From: Anisus vortex
Taxonomy: Eukaryota > Mollusca > Gastropoda > Planorbidae
DNA length: 64,000 nucleotides
Direction: 5' to 3'
Assembly: GCA_949126835.1 (NCBI GenBank)
Contig: OX421505.1
Coordinates: 2,351,587-2,415,586 of the forward strand
Both the position numbers and the translations under genes were made by a program. Positions 21,001 through 34,800 of the stretch are shown here, piece by piece. Numbering within the stretch: the stretch's first letter is position 1; the number at the start of each line of letters is the position of its first letter. The notes beneath the pieces are model-generated. The model saw nothing but the letters and a program-made list of their open reading frames with translations. It did not search any database and was not told where the DNA came from.

Positions 21001-24000
21001 TCTTCATTTAATGGCCTTCCTTAAAATTAATTCAAAGCACTACTTAATTTTCTTAATTACCCATCATTGTCTCGCGATGTGATTTTTTTTACTATTTAGA
21101 CATTTTATCTCATGTTTTAAATGCATCACACTCTTGATCTAATTATAGCCGTCAGGCAACTGGCCCGCAACGATGCCAACAAGGAAATCTTGGTCCACGA
21201 GGGATGTCTGTCTCTACTGGTCAGCATGCTGGACATTGGGAAAGAGGTAGAACTGAATGGTAATTATTGTCTAGTTTTGTTGTCTCTGTCATCCCAGTCA
21301 ATCATTTTTTCTATTGGTCATATTTAGACTTTTAGTTACATCAACTTCTTGAGTTTTGTACACTTAACTACCAAAGACATCACACCATAATGCCATAAAG
21401 TAAGAAATTATAAAATAATATGCAAAGCTAGCAATTTAAAAAAAAATTATAAACCTGCTTTTGTTTAATGGTTTTTAATTTGTATTAGCTGGGCCTAATT
21501 TAATTTCTAGCTATATAGGTCAGGTGCATAAACATCTGTTCTCTGACCTATATAGTAAAGCAAAATATGAAAAAAAATTACGTTCTGGAGAATTGAATCT
21601 ATTTGCTATAAAAGTAACAAATGGACTTTGCTGTGCAGTAAGCTGATTGTCATCTGCATGAAATGTTGTTTGTTTCCTTGTTCCCTTAAAATACACCTGT
21701 GTTTTCATATATAATCTATTTTTGTCCCCCCATACTATGATTAAAATGGGGCACACGAGTTTGGCTGGCGTACCGAAGGTTCTGGGTTCAAATCCTGGTG
21801 CAGGCTATGATTTTTTCCTGGGTCTGGATGGTGTCCTTGAGTCTACACAGCTCTGATGGGTACCTGACCTTTGTTGGGGTAAAGTAAAGGCGGCTATCAC
21901 CTAGTATGTTGTGGTGACAGAAACTTGTAAACTCTGCTTCACAGATTATATGAATCGAATTGGTCTGACAAGGGAAGGGGGAAATACTTATGTCATTGTC
22001 AGCTTATTTAAACAGATTTCTTGACTAGGGAAGGGGGAAATACTTATGTCATTGTCAGCTTATTTAAACAGATTTCTTGACTAGGGAAGGGAGAAATACT
22101 TATGTCATTGTCAGCTTATTTAAACAGATTTCTTGACTAGGGAAGGGGGAAATACTTATGTCATTGTCAGCTTATTTAAACAGATTTCTTGACTAGGGAA
22201 GGGGGAAATACTTATGTCATTGTCAGCTTATTTAAACAGATTTCTTGACTAGGGAGGGGGAAATACGTATGTCATTGTCAGCTTATTTAAACAGATTTCT
22301 TGACTAGGGAAGGGAGAAATACTTATGTCATTGTCAGCTTATTTAAACAGATTTCTTGACTAGGGAAGGGGGAAATACTTATGTCATTGTCAGCTTATTT
22401 AAACAGATTTCTTGACTAGGGAAGGGGGAAATACTTATGTCATTGTCAGCTTATTTAAACAGATTTCTTGACTAGGGAAGGGAGAAATACTTATGTCATT
22501 GTCAGCTTATTTAAACAGATTTCTTGACTAGGGAAGGGGGAAATACTTATGTCATTGTCAGCTTATTTAAACAGATTTCTTGACTAGGGAGGGGGAAATA
22601 CGTATGTCGTTGTCAGCTTATTTAAACAGATTTCTTGACTAGGGAAGGGGGAAATACTTATGTCATTGTCAGCTTATTTAAACAGATTTCTTGACTAGGG
22701 AGGGGGAAATACGTATGTCATTGTCAGCTTATTTAAACAGATTTCTTGACTAGGGAAGGGAGAAATACTTATGTCATTGTCAGCTTATTTAAACAGATTT
22801 CTTGACTAGGGAAGGGGGAAATACTTATGTCATTGTCAGCTTATTTAAACAGATTTCTTGACTAGGGAAGGGGGAAATACTTATGTCATTGTCAGCTTAT
22901 TTAAACAGATTTCTTGACTAGGGAAGGGAGAAATACTTATGTCATTGTCAGCTTATTTAAACGGATTTCTTGACTAGGGAAGGGGGAAATACTTATGTCA
23001 TTGTCAGCTTATTTAAACAGATTTCTTGACTAGGGAGGGGGAAATACGTATGTCGTTGTCAGCTTATTTAAACAGATTTCTTGACTAGGGAAGGGGGAAA
23101 TACTTATGTCATTGTCAGCTTATTTAAACAGATTTCTTGACTAGGGAAGGGGGAAATACTTATGTCATTGTCAGCTTTTTTAAACAGATTTCTTGACTAG
23201 GGAAGGGGGAAATACTTATGTCATTGTCAGCTTATTTAAACAGATTTCTTGACTAGGGAAGGGGGAAATACTTATGTCATTGTCAGCTTATTTAAACAGA
23301 TTTCTTGACTAGGGAAGGGGGAAATACTTATGTCATTGTCAGCTTATTTAAACAGATTTCTTGACTAGGGAAGGGGGAAATACTTATGTCATTGTCAGCT
23401 TATTTAAACAGATTTCTTGACTAGGGAAGGGGGAAATACTTATGTCATTGTCAGCTTATTTAAACAGATTTCTTGACTAGGGAAGGGGGAAATACTTATG
23501 TCATTGTCAGCTTTTTTAAACAGATTTCTTGACTAGGGAAGGGGGAAATACTTATGTCATTGTCAGCTTATTTAAACAGATTTCTTGACTAGGGAAGGGG
23601 GAAATACTTATGTCATTGTCAGCTTATTTAAACAGATTTCTTGACTAGGGAAGGGGGAAATACTTATGTCATTGTCAGCTTATTTAAACAGATTTCTTGA
23701 CTAGGGAAGGGGGAAATACTTATGTCATTGTCAGCTTATTTAAACAGATTTCTTGACTAGGGAAGGGGGAAATACTTATGTCATTGTCAGCTTATTTAAA
23801 CAGATTTCTTGACTAGGGAAGGGGAAATACTTATGTCATTGTCAGCTTATTTAAACAGATTTCTTGACTAGGGAAGGGGGAAATACTTATGTCATTGTCA
23901 GCTTATTTAAACAGATTTCTTGACTAGGGAAGGGGGAAATACTTATGTCATTGTCAGCTTATTTAAACAGATTTCTTGACTAGGGAAGGGGGAAATACTT

Positions 24001-27000
24001 ATGTCGTTGTCAGCTTATTTAAACAGATTTCTTGACTAGGGAAGGGGGAAATACTTATGTCATTGTCAGCTTATTTAAACAGATTTCTTGACTAGGGAAG
24101 GGGGAAATACTTATGTCGTTGTCAGCTTATTTAAAAATTTCTTGACTAGGGAAGGGGGAAATACTTATGTCATTGTCAGCTTATTTAAACAGATTTCTTG
24201 ACTAGGGAAGGGGGAAATACTTATGTCGTTGTCAGCTTATTTAAACAGATTTCTTGACTAGGGAAGGGGGAAATAATTATGTCATTGTCAGCTTATTTAA
24301 ACAGATTTCTTGACTAGGGAAGGGGGAAATACTTATGTCATTGTCAGCTTATTTAAACAGATTTCTTGACTAGGGAAGGGGGAAATACTTATGTCATTGT
24401 CAGCTTATTTAAACATTTCTTGACTAGGGAAGGGGGAAATACTTATGTCGTTGTCAGCTTATTTAAACATTTCTTGACTAGGGAAGGGGGAAATACTTAT
24501 GTCGTTGTCAGCTTATTTAAACATTTCTTGACTAGGGAAGGGGGAAATACTTATGTCGTTGTCAGCTTATTTAAACATTTCTTGACTAGGGAAGGGGGAA
24601 ATACTTATGTCATTGTCAGCTTATTTAAACAGATTTCTTGACTAGGGAAGGGGGAAATACTTATGTCGTTGTCAGCTTATTTAAACATTTCTTGACTAGG
24701 GAAGGGGGAAATACTTATGTCGTTGTCAGCTTATTTAAACAGATTTCTTGACTAGGGAAGGGGGAAATACTTATGTCATTGTCAGCTTATTTAAACAGAT
24801 TTCTTGACTAGGGAAGGGGGAAATACTTATGTCATTGTCAGCTTATTTAAACAGATTTCTTGACTAGGGAAGGGGGAAATACTTATGTCGTTGTCAGCTT
24901 ATTTAAACAGATTTCTTGACTAGGGAAGGGGGAAATACTTATGTCATTGTCAGCTTATTTAAACAGATTTCTTGACTAGGGAAGGGGGAAATACTTATGT
25001 CATTGTCAGCTTTTTTAAACAGATTTCTTGACTAGGGAAGGGGGAAATACTTATGTCATTGTCAGCTTATTTAAACAGATTTCTTGACTAGGGAAGGGGG
25101 AAATACTTATGTCATTGTCAGCTTATTTAAACAGATTTCTTGACTAGGGAAGGGGGAAATACTTATGTCATTGTCAGCTTATTTAAACAGATTTCTTGAC
25201 TAGGGAAGGGGGAAATACTTATGTCATTGTCAGCTTATTTAAACAGATTTCTTGACTAGGGAAGGGGGAAATACTTATGTCATTGTCAGCTTATTTAAAC
25301 AGATTTCTTGACTAGGGAAGGGGAAATACTTATGTCATTGTCAGCTTATTTAAACAGATTTCTTGACTAGGGAAGGGGGAAATACTTATGTCATTGTCAG
25401 CTTATTTAAACAGATTTCTTGACTAGGGAAGGGGGAAATACTTATGTCATTGTCAGCTTATTTAAACAGATTTCTTGACTAGGGAAGGGGGAAATACTTA
25501 TGTCATTGTCAGCTTATTTAAACAGATTTCTTGACTAGGGAAGGGGGAAATACTTATGTCATTGTCAGCTTATTTAAACAGATTTCTTGACTAGGGAAGG
25601 GGAAATACTTATGTCATTGTCAGCTTATTTAAACAGATTTCTTGACTAGGGAAGGGGGAAATACTTATGTCATTGTCAGCTTATTTAAACAGATTTCTTG
25701 ACTAGGGAAGGGGGAAATACTTATGTCATTGTCAGCTTATTTAAACAGATTTCTTGACTAGGGAAGGGGGAAATACTTATGTCATTGTCAGCTTATTTAA
25801 ACAGATTTCTTGACTAGGGAAGGGGGAAATACTTATGTCATTGTCAGCCTATTTAAACAGATTTCTTGACTTGCATTTTCATCAGTTTTTTTATTTTTAT
25901 TCTGCTGTTTATGATCTTATATAGAAACTGTGACACCTTTGACCAGTCCAGGAATAAGTTTGTCCTTTTCCATATTGGAATAGACCATTGGTTTCTCAAA
26001 TTGATTTTTGGTAAACCACTAGCTGAGACCAAGAGTTTCACTTTTGCTGTTGTGTGTGAAAGTACAAACCTATATTCAATAAGCTCTCTCCATAGACAAT
26101 CAAATTCTTTTTTGTTAAAAAAAAAAGTCTGGCCAGTTCCAAAATGTCAGAAGACAGAAAGTTGGTTTCAATAGTCACGTGAGTTCCAGCCTCCTGGTAC
26201 TAAAAGAAGAAATATTTTTGTTTGATTGCATAGATTACATTTGTATGGGAAGTTATATCAGCAGCCACAAACTTTTTAACAGCCAATGGTATCATCTACT
26301 TTTTTGAGACTTTGCTTTAGCCTAATAACAAATGCTTAAATAAATTTTTGCTTGAATTAAAGTTTGAACTTTCAAAACTTATCAAAACCTGATAACTCTT
26401 CAACCAATAATATTCTGTATCTTTGAGTCCTTTATTTGGAGTTGACCAGAGTGCAGTTCTGAAGATATGCAAGTCAAAGATATATTTATATAAAGGGAAA
26501 GATACAGTTTCAATCAAAGAAATAGAGCATATTGAATCATACATTATGTTTTTTACTAATTTTTGTAATGAGAAATAAAATGTTTGAATTGATGTATTGC
26601 AGGGTTGTGTATATTTTGATACACATTGAGAGTAGAAGTTGGGCAATGTCTACAAGTGTTTGTGTAAATTAATCTTTTCCACTATATAACATTTCTAAGA
26701 CAAAAATGTCATCTTGTTCTCCTATCACAGAAGCCGTTGGTTGTTTGTGGGCGTTGTCTTTCAATGACGACAACAAGAGGAGAATGGTGGAGGAGCCAAA
26801 CCTGGTGGCCAGGGTCTACAAAGGCTATCAGGCAGCAGTGAGTGTTTCACTGAAGCAAGCATTTCATGGAGTCCTGTGGTCACTCAGGGATGAGCTGGTC
26901 AAATCTGAGCATTTCAAAACCATTGGTCAGTATATTGCATGTTGGTTATTATCTGTTGGAATATGTGTTTAGTATCTGTTGGCTTATGTTGTTAGATTAG

Positions 27001-28812
27001 ACTATTTTTAGATGGATTTTAGCAATGGCTTAGACTCTTTTTTAGACTGATTTCAGTAAAAGCTTAATTTAACTTTTTGTGTTTTTGAACCCAGGCCAGG
27101 AAATCAAAAGCCTAGAGAGTACATCATCCACACCACCAGAGTCAGCACAAGGTGAAACACTTACATTTGGAGGGGTCTCTAAACAGTCAGAAGGTGAGGA
27201 TTGGTTGTTGTCGTTCTTTTTAATCAGCATCTCTTAAATTATTTGTAAAACATATTCATGTCTCTGTGTTGCTACACTGTCAAGAGGATTAATGGGCATT
27301 GTGTATTGTTAATATCACAAACCCTCTCTTCTCTACATATGTTGGCTCAATGCAGTGGGCACTTATAAGAAACATATGAATCTCTTACATACTCTTCATT
27401 TAACCCTTCCATTCCTCCACAACTGACACCACTCTACATTAAACACAGTAGACTCCAGTATTTTAGCAGAAAAATTAAAAGCAATAGGGGATATGTATTA
27501 CAATACACCCAAGTTTTCCCGGGAGGGAAAGGTTGGGAAAGTGTCCAATATTTTCTGAAAAGGTTTATGTAAACCCCAAAAGGTAACAGCTAAAGAAATG
27601 GCATGTCAATAAGTTTTGTCTGGCATTGACTGCAAAAGAGGCTCAGAAGTCTGGTGGGAAGAAGTTTCTCCAGCTTCAAAATGTTTTTATAGTTTACATT
27701 TAACTTTAAATTATTATTTTTTTTAAAGGGAGCTAATCAGTTGAAGATATTGATTTATCTACCTTAGGTCATGTGATGATAAGCTACCAATGGTCCAGCC
27801 AGGAAGTCATTAAACGAATATGTAATGAGCTGAGGGCCAACGGCGTGCAAGTTTGGATTGACATTGACTACATGGGTGGCTCCACACTTCAGGTATTGCT
27901 TGTCGTTCTATAAATACATTAAGCTTTTTTTTTATGATGTATTTGCCTCGAGAGATAATACACCCAGAAAAAGTTACTCATAAAAAGAAATGGATTTGTA
28001 CATTTCAATAATTGTCAAACATTTTATTACATATAATTGCAAAAGTCCCAACTCCTGCCTTTGTTGTAAGGAAGCATTTGATGGGACATGGGGGGGAGAG
28101 GAGTAAAGAGGATAGTATTTGGAAAATAAGCATCAATTTTTTAACACGATGATAACCCTGCTATATTACAAAATTAGTTTAGTTTTATGCACAGAATGCT
28201 GGTCTAGTTTTATGCACAGAATGCTGGTCTAGTGTTATGCACAGAATGCTGGTCTAGTTTTATGCACAGAATGCTGGTCTAGTTTTATGCGCAGAATGCT
28301 GGTCCAGTTTTATGCACAGAATGCTGGTCTAATTTTATGCACAGAATGCTGGTCTAGTTTTATGCACAGAATGCTGGTCTAGTTTTATGCACAGAATGCT
28401 GGTCTAGTTTTATGCACAGAATGCTGGTCTAGTTTTATGCACAGAATGCTGGTCTAGTTTTATGCACAGAATGCTGGTCTAGTTTTATGCACAGAATGCT
28501 GGTCTAGTTTTATGCACAGAATGCTGGTCTAGTTTTATGCACAGAATGCTGGTCTAGTTTTATGCACAGAATGCTGGTCTAGTTTTATGCACAGAATGCT
28601 GGTCTAGTTTTATGCACAGAATGCTGGTCTAGTTTTATGCACAAGCTGTTTATTGATTTTTTAAATATTTGAAATTGTGCGACATTTGTAGAGCTAGAGT
28701 TTATAGCATTAAAGACTAACTGAAGAAGTGACGAGATTTATAATATAGTGTCGTTCGGCAGGGAAACAAAATAAACAAAGCGTGAGACACTAAACCAATA
28801 TTTAACCATTTA

Positions 28813-28849
<37 letters not shown>

Positions 28850-31800
28850 AGGTAAAGATTGAAAACACATGCAATTTGAATTTTTCCTACATGAGTTGCC
28901 AATTAATGACATCATTCCCCTTTGTTGCAGGGAATTTAACGTCACACAAATAATACGAGAAACAAATTTTTTCCTTCTTAAACAGATTTAAGTTCTAATA
29001 TTGAAAAATTACTTGCAAAGTTATGTTTCATATCTTGTATAAATTCTTTTATTAGCTTTCAGATACTGAATACACATACTAAAATAGTTTATGTGTTGGA
29101 CATGAAAACATATTTAGTTGGTCTATAAGCTTAGGCCAGATTTAAATTATTTTATAGACCATGTTTAAATAAAGAAAAAACTGTAGTTGAATGTCAATTG
29201 TATTCTGAGCTTAAAAATACATTGAAAGACAATACCAATTCAAATTACAGTTAGATACAATCTGAAGAAAAAAATATGTGTAATAACAAGTTTTCTGAAT
29301 TTATTGGAAGCATTTACATAAAGGTTTTTTAAATGTTTTTTGCAGCATCTAGGTCTGACTTCTAGCTACAGTGCTACACTACTATATTGCCATGTATAAA
29401 AAGTTGGTCTCTTAAAGGTTTTACTTGAATACTTATTTATTTAGCTAGACTATGACCCTAATTTTTTTATGTCACCTCTGACCTCTAGGCGATGGCCAAA
29501 GCTGTTGAAGATGCCAGCATCGTCGTCATAGCCATGTCTCAACAGTATAAAGACAGCCCCAATACTAGGGCAGGTATGTCTGGTTATGAAACAGTATAAA
29601 GACAGCCCCAATACTAGGGCAGGTATGTCTGGTTATGAAACAGTATAAAGACAGCCCCAATACTAGGGCAGGTATGTCTGGTTATGAAACAGTATAAAGA
29701 CAGCCCCAATACTAGGGCAGGTATGTCTGGTTATGAAACAGTATAAAGACAGCCCCAATACTAGGGCAGGTATGTCTGGAACAGTGGTCCTTCCCCTCTT
29801 GTAGTTGGTGCTTCCACCATTTTTTACTGCTTGAATTTCCTAAACGCCTATAAATGCAACATATTTAAGTTCTGTTTTCTTTTCCCCACATGTAGAAGCC
29901 GAGTATGCGTTCCAGCGCCGCAAGAAGATCATTCCGCTGATCATGCAGAGAAGCTACAAGCCCGACGGCTGGCTGGGCCTGATTCTCGGCAGCAAAATGT
30001 ACTACGACTTCAGTGGGAAGTACCCAGACTTCAATAAGCCAATGAAAGGGCTGATGAAGGCTGTCCAGGGATTGGTGCACTCTGATGATGTAGACAGCGA
30101 GCCTGTAAGTCAAGTTGACAGCTAAGCTTAATGTCTTGTACCGTCATCGAACTCAGTGTACTGTTGATGGAGTTATAACTTCAATAACTTTACTTAGCTG
30201 TTCAGCCATTTCAATGTGTGCCACCTAAGGTTAATGTCTTATACCGTCATAAAAGAGAGCAAACAGCTCTGCAGACTGGTTAATAGAAGAAGAAGTGCTG
30301 TCATAAAACTCAGTGTTCTGTTGAAGATGTTAAACAATAACTTTAATTAGCTGTTCAGCCATTTTAACGTGTGACAGCTAAGCCTAATGCAGCTGTTCAG
30401 CTGTTTTGAGGTGTGCCAGTTTTCCATTAAATGATGTCAAGCTACTGATTTTCTTATTTTATATGTTACAGATGCTCCTTCTATATATTGTGTCCTACTG
30501 TAACCCGTGGCTTGAGTCTAGTCTTGCATTTTCAATGTTTTATATGATGTTGTTGCTGGTTCTCTTTATATTATATGTTCCTTCTATACAGAAAAATTGG
30601 TCTGTGAGGTATTAACCCATTAACTCCTGACGTTATTTCCAATTATCTACAAATTAAAATTTGTACCCAGTAGTACTTTTAACTACAGATGCTACAAGTT
30701 TTTTTCTCCACTGCCCAAGGAATCTATTAAAAATGCATCTAGTGCTAATTGTGTGGTTAAGTGCATTTTCCATACACAAGTTCTTATAGGTTTTATAAAC
30801 TGATAAACTATTAAAATAAACCAAGAGAAGAGTCTGTATGATAGTTTTATTGTAATATTTGAATTTAAATATATAAAATGTGTGCTATTCTGTCAAAATG
30901 TAATAAACATATAGGGAAAATAATTCTTTGATATTAAATTCTGTACCTAAAAACTAAAATCCACCCACCTAATTTTTTCATAGCTTATCATTTCCAAGCA
31001 ACAGTATAGTGCACACAGTATTCACTCACATGTACACCACCAAAAAAGAACCAATTAGTTACTTAAACATAATTTTTTTTTAAACATATTAATAAAATAT
31101 ATGCAAATAATTTGGACCTAATAATCTTATTACATGAATGGGCCGGCCCTGCCTGGCCCAGCCTAACATCTCCCATCATCCGACTAGGATGCTGCATGAA
31201 CAGGACTTTAACAAAGAAGTATAGGTGCCATATGCTAGAGAGCCAAATGCTGTAGTAACAAGAAGTGAAAAAATAGTTTAATACAAAGAATTCATAGGCA
31301 TGTTTTTTTATTCAGCATGAACTGACGTACTTGAGAGTGAATTTCAGGTTACAAAATTTATTTTGTTTCTTTTATGTTCATTTTTTATATATTAAAAAAA
31401 TGGGTCCATACTATCTGAAGAGCGTGGGAAAATTGGCATCTTTTTCAAGTTTTTGAAAGTTTGCAAATTTCTCTATAATGGACAAAGCTGAGCAAAATAC
31501 AATTATTAAAAGAATTAATTAACAACAATGTTGTTAAAGGTATCCTTTATCATATCAGAATTTTCTTTAAAAAATGTATTCAAGAACAGTTTCTAAGAGT
31601 TCTATTGGTCCTGAAAAAGAAATCCACAAATAAAATGTTCAATTTGGGCTTGTATGTACACCACTCTACTGTTTAACTTTATTTACTCTACTGTTTTACT
31701 TTATTTATACACCACTCTACTGTTTAACTTTATTTATACACCACTCTACTGTTTAACTTTATTTATACACCACTCTACTGTTTAACTTTATTTATACACC

Positions 31801-34800
31801 ACTCTACTGTTTAACTTTATTTATACACCACTCTACTGTTTAACTTTATTTATACACCACTCTACTGTTTAACTTTATTTATATACCACTCTACTGTTTA
31901 ACTTTATTTACATAAATTTGTAAATAAATTTGTTGATTCTTGTGTAAAGTTTGGGAAAAGTTTAGGAATTAAAAAAAATGAATTTAGATTAATAACGTTG
32001 AAAAAAAATTGTCTCCACGCTACTGAAAAGAATTAATATATAATCTGTCTTTTTTTTTTCTCTCAGCTTTTGAAGCCATCCCATATTCCTAGTTTAGAAG
32101 CTGAGCCACATCACAGTACACAGACTCCAGTGAAAGCAGCTGAGCAGTTAAAAAGTTGGACCAAGTCAGATGTTACTAAATGGCTGACTAAACATCAGCT
32201 ACAAATGCAAGTCTTTTTTTTGTTTTGTTTTATATGGTTGTGGATCTTTTTGCATATTTTGTTTTTCTATGTGAATGTGAGGTTTTTGGTTTCTTTTCAA
32301 TGATATACTGTAGCCTCTTAGACACTCACTATTTTACATTTCTAATATAGTCCTTTCAATATCATTGGAAAAAAATCTTTTGAAACTGTGCTTTTCAAAC
32401 TTTGATAAAGTTCAATAGTCTGAATATAAATTGATTTGGTGAAACATTTTATCAATGTCACTGAGATCTTGTGTAATTTAAAATGCTAAAAAGATAAACT
32501 TTTGTCCTCGTGAAAATATTTCATTCATTTTAACCCCATAAATACAGTGGACATCACAACAACGTCAGCATATCTGTAAGATTAAAATACAGTGGACGTC
32601 ACAACAACGTCAGCATATCTGTACACTTAAAATACAGTGGACATCACAACAATGTCAGCATATCTGTACACTTAAAATACAGTGGACGTCACAACAATGT
32701 CAGCATATCTGTACACTTAAAATACAGTGGACATCACAACAATGTCAGCATATCTGTACACTTAAAATACAGTGGACATCACAACAATGTTAGCATATCT
32801 GTACACTTAAAATACAGTGGACATCACAACAATGTCAGCATATCTGTACACTTAAAATACAGTGGACATCACAAGAATGTCAGCATATCTGTACACTTAA
32901 AATACAGTGGACATCACAACAATGTCAGCATATCTGTACACTTAAAATACAGTGGACATCACAACAATGTCAGCATATCTGTACACTTAAAATACAGTGG
33001 ACAACACAAGAATGTCAGCATATCTGTACACTTAAAATACAGTGGACATCACAACAATGTCAGCATATCTGTACACTTAAAATACAGTGGACATCACAAC
33101 AACGTCAGCATATCTGTACACTTAAAATACAGTAGACGTCACAACAACGTCAGCATATCTGTACACTTAAAATACAGTGGACGTCACAAGAACGTCAGCA
33201 TATCTGTACACTTAAAATACAGTGGACGTCACAAGAACGTCAGCATATCTGTACACTTAAAATACAGTGGACATCACAACAACGTCAGCATATCTGTACA
33301 CTTAAAATACAGTGGACATCACAACAACATCAGCATATCTGTACACTTAAAATACAGTGGACGTCACAAGAACGTCAGCATATCTGTACACTTAAAATAC
33401 AGTGGACATCACAACAACGTCAGCATATCTGTACACTTAAAATACAGTGGACATCACAACAACGTCAGCATATCTGTACACTTAAAATACAGTGGACGTC
33501 ACAAGAACGTCAGCATATCTGTACACTTAAAATACAGTGGACATCACAACAACATCAGCATATCTGTACACTTAAAATACAGTGGACGTCACAAGAACGT
33601 CAGCATATCTGTACACTTAAAATACAGTGGACATCACAACAACGTCAGCATATCTGTACACTTAAAATACAGTGGACATCACAACAACGTCAGCATATCT
33701 GTACACTTAAAATACAGTGGACGTCACAAGAACGTCAGCATATCTGTACACTTAAAATACAGTGGACGTCACAAGAACGTCAGCATATCTGTACACTTAA
33801 AATACAGTGGACGTCACAAGAACGTCAGCATATCTGTACACTTAAAATACAGTGGACGTCACAAGAACGTCAGCATATCTGTACACTTAAAATACAGTGG
33901 ACGTCACAAGAAGGTCAGCATATCTGTACACTTAAAATACAGTGGACGTCACAAGAACGTCAGCATATCTGTACACTTAAAATACAGTGGACGTCACAAG
34001 AACGTCAGCATATCTGTACACTTAAAATACCGTGGACGTCCCATCAATGTCATAAATAAATAAAGAAATAGTTTTAAATGTGCAATGTCTGCAAATATTT
34101 TTATTAAATCCTGCGGTAGTTAAAAGGTTAACATCAAGAGAAGCATCGCTCAACCGAAATGAAATCATTAGCTGAACCAAGTATGATTGATTTCTCTTGG
34201 TAGGTCAGAGCTACAGTTCTTGGGCCCAGAAGAAATCATTTTCTTGCACAACTTAAAACTCGAGGTAAGACAATTTTTTTGTTCTGTATTAAGAATCAAG
34301 AATGTCTTACAAACAACTTTTAGCTTAGATACTTTGTAGGCTACATTCTATGTTAAATACAGAGGAACATCAAGAGAGGGGCTACCCTGAATTCTTTATT
34401 GGAAATAACAAATGCCAAAATAATTCTACTTGTCACTTTTGAAATTTGACCAGCTGAATTGGTCATTGGTTTTGTAAGAGAACCTAACATTGTTATGGAC
34501 TGCCCAATTCAGAAATGGCAGTTTAATGAAAGGGGATAGTGTGGCCACCGTAATGTCTCTTCCCCTTTACATACTCCAGTGTTGAGTGTTCAATAGAGCT
34601 GACTGGGAAAGAAGTATCTGATGTTTACAAGATATGAATCGCCCTCTAACTTAATCTCCCTCGCTTCTAAATTTTATATAACTATAATATTTCTGAATGG
34701 GAAAGTAATCACTAAAGGATTTGCTAAGCTATATAAATTGTGTAGTTATCCATATAAATCATTTTTAATGCAATATTTATTATTATGATAATGTATAAAT

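Noticed and set aside
24366..24641. 91-codon repetitive frame inside the intron 5 array
   Set aside because: It exists only where 52-bp and 56-bp units happen to keep one frame open; the rest of the array is stop-rich and it is intronic.
21969..25870. CRISPR-like array
   Set aside because: Units are directly adjacent with no unique spacers; a eukaryotic intronic minisatellite.
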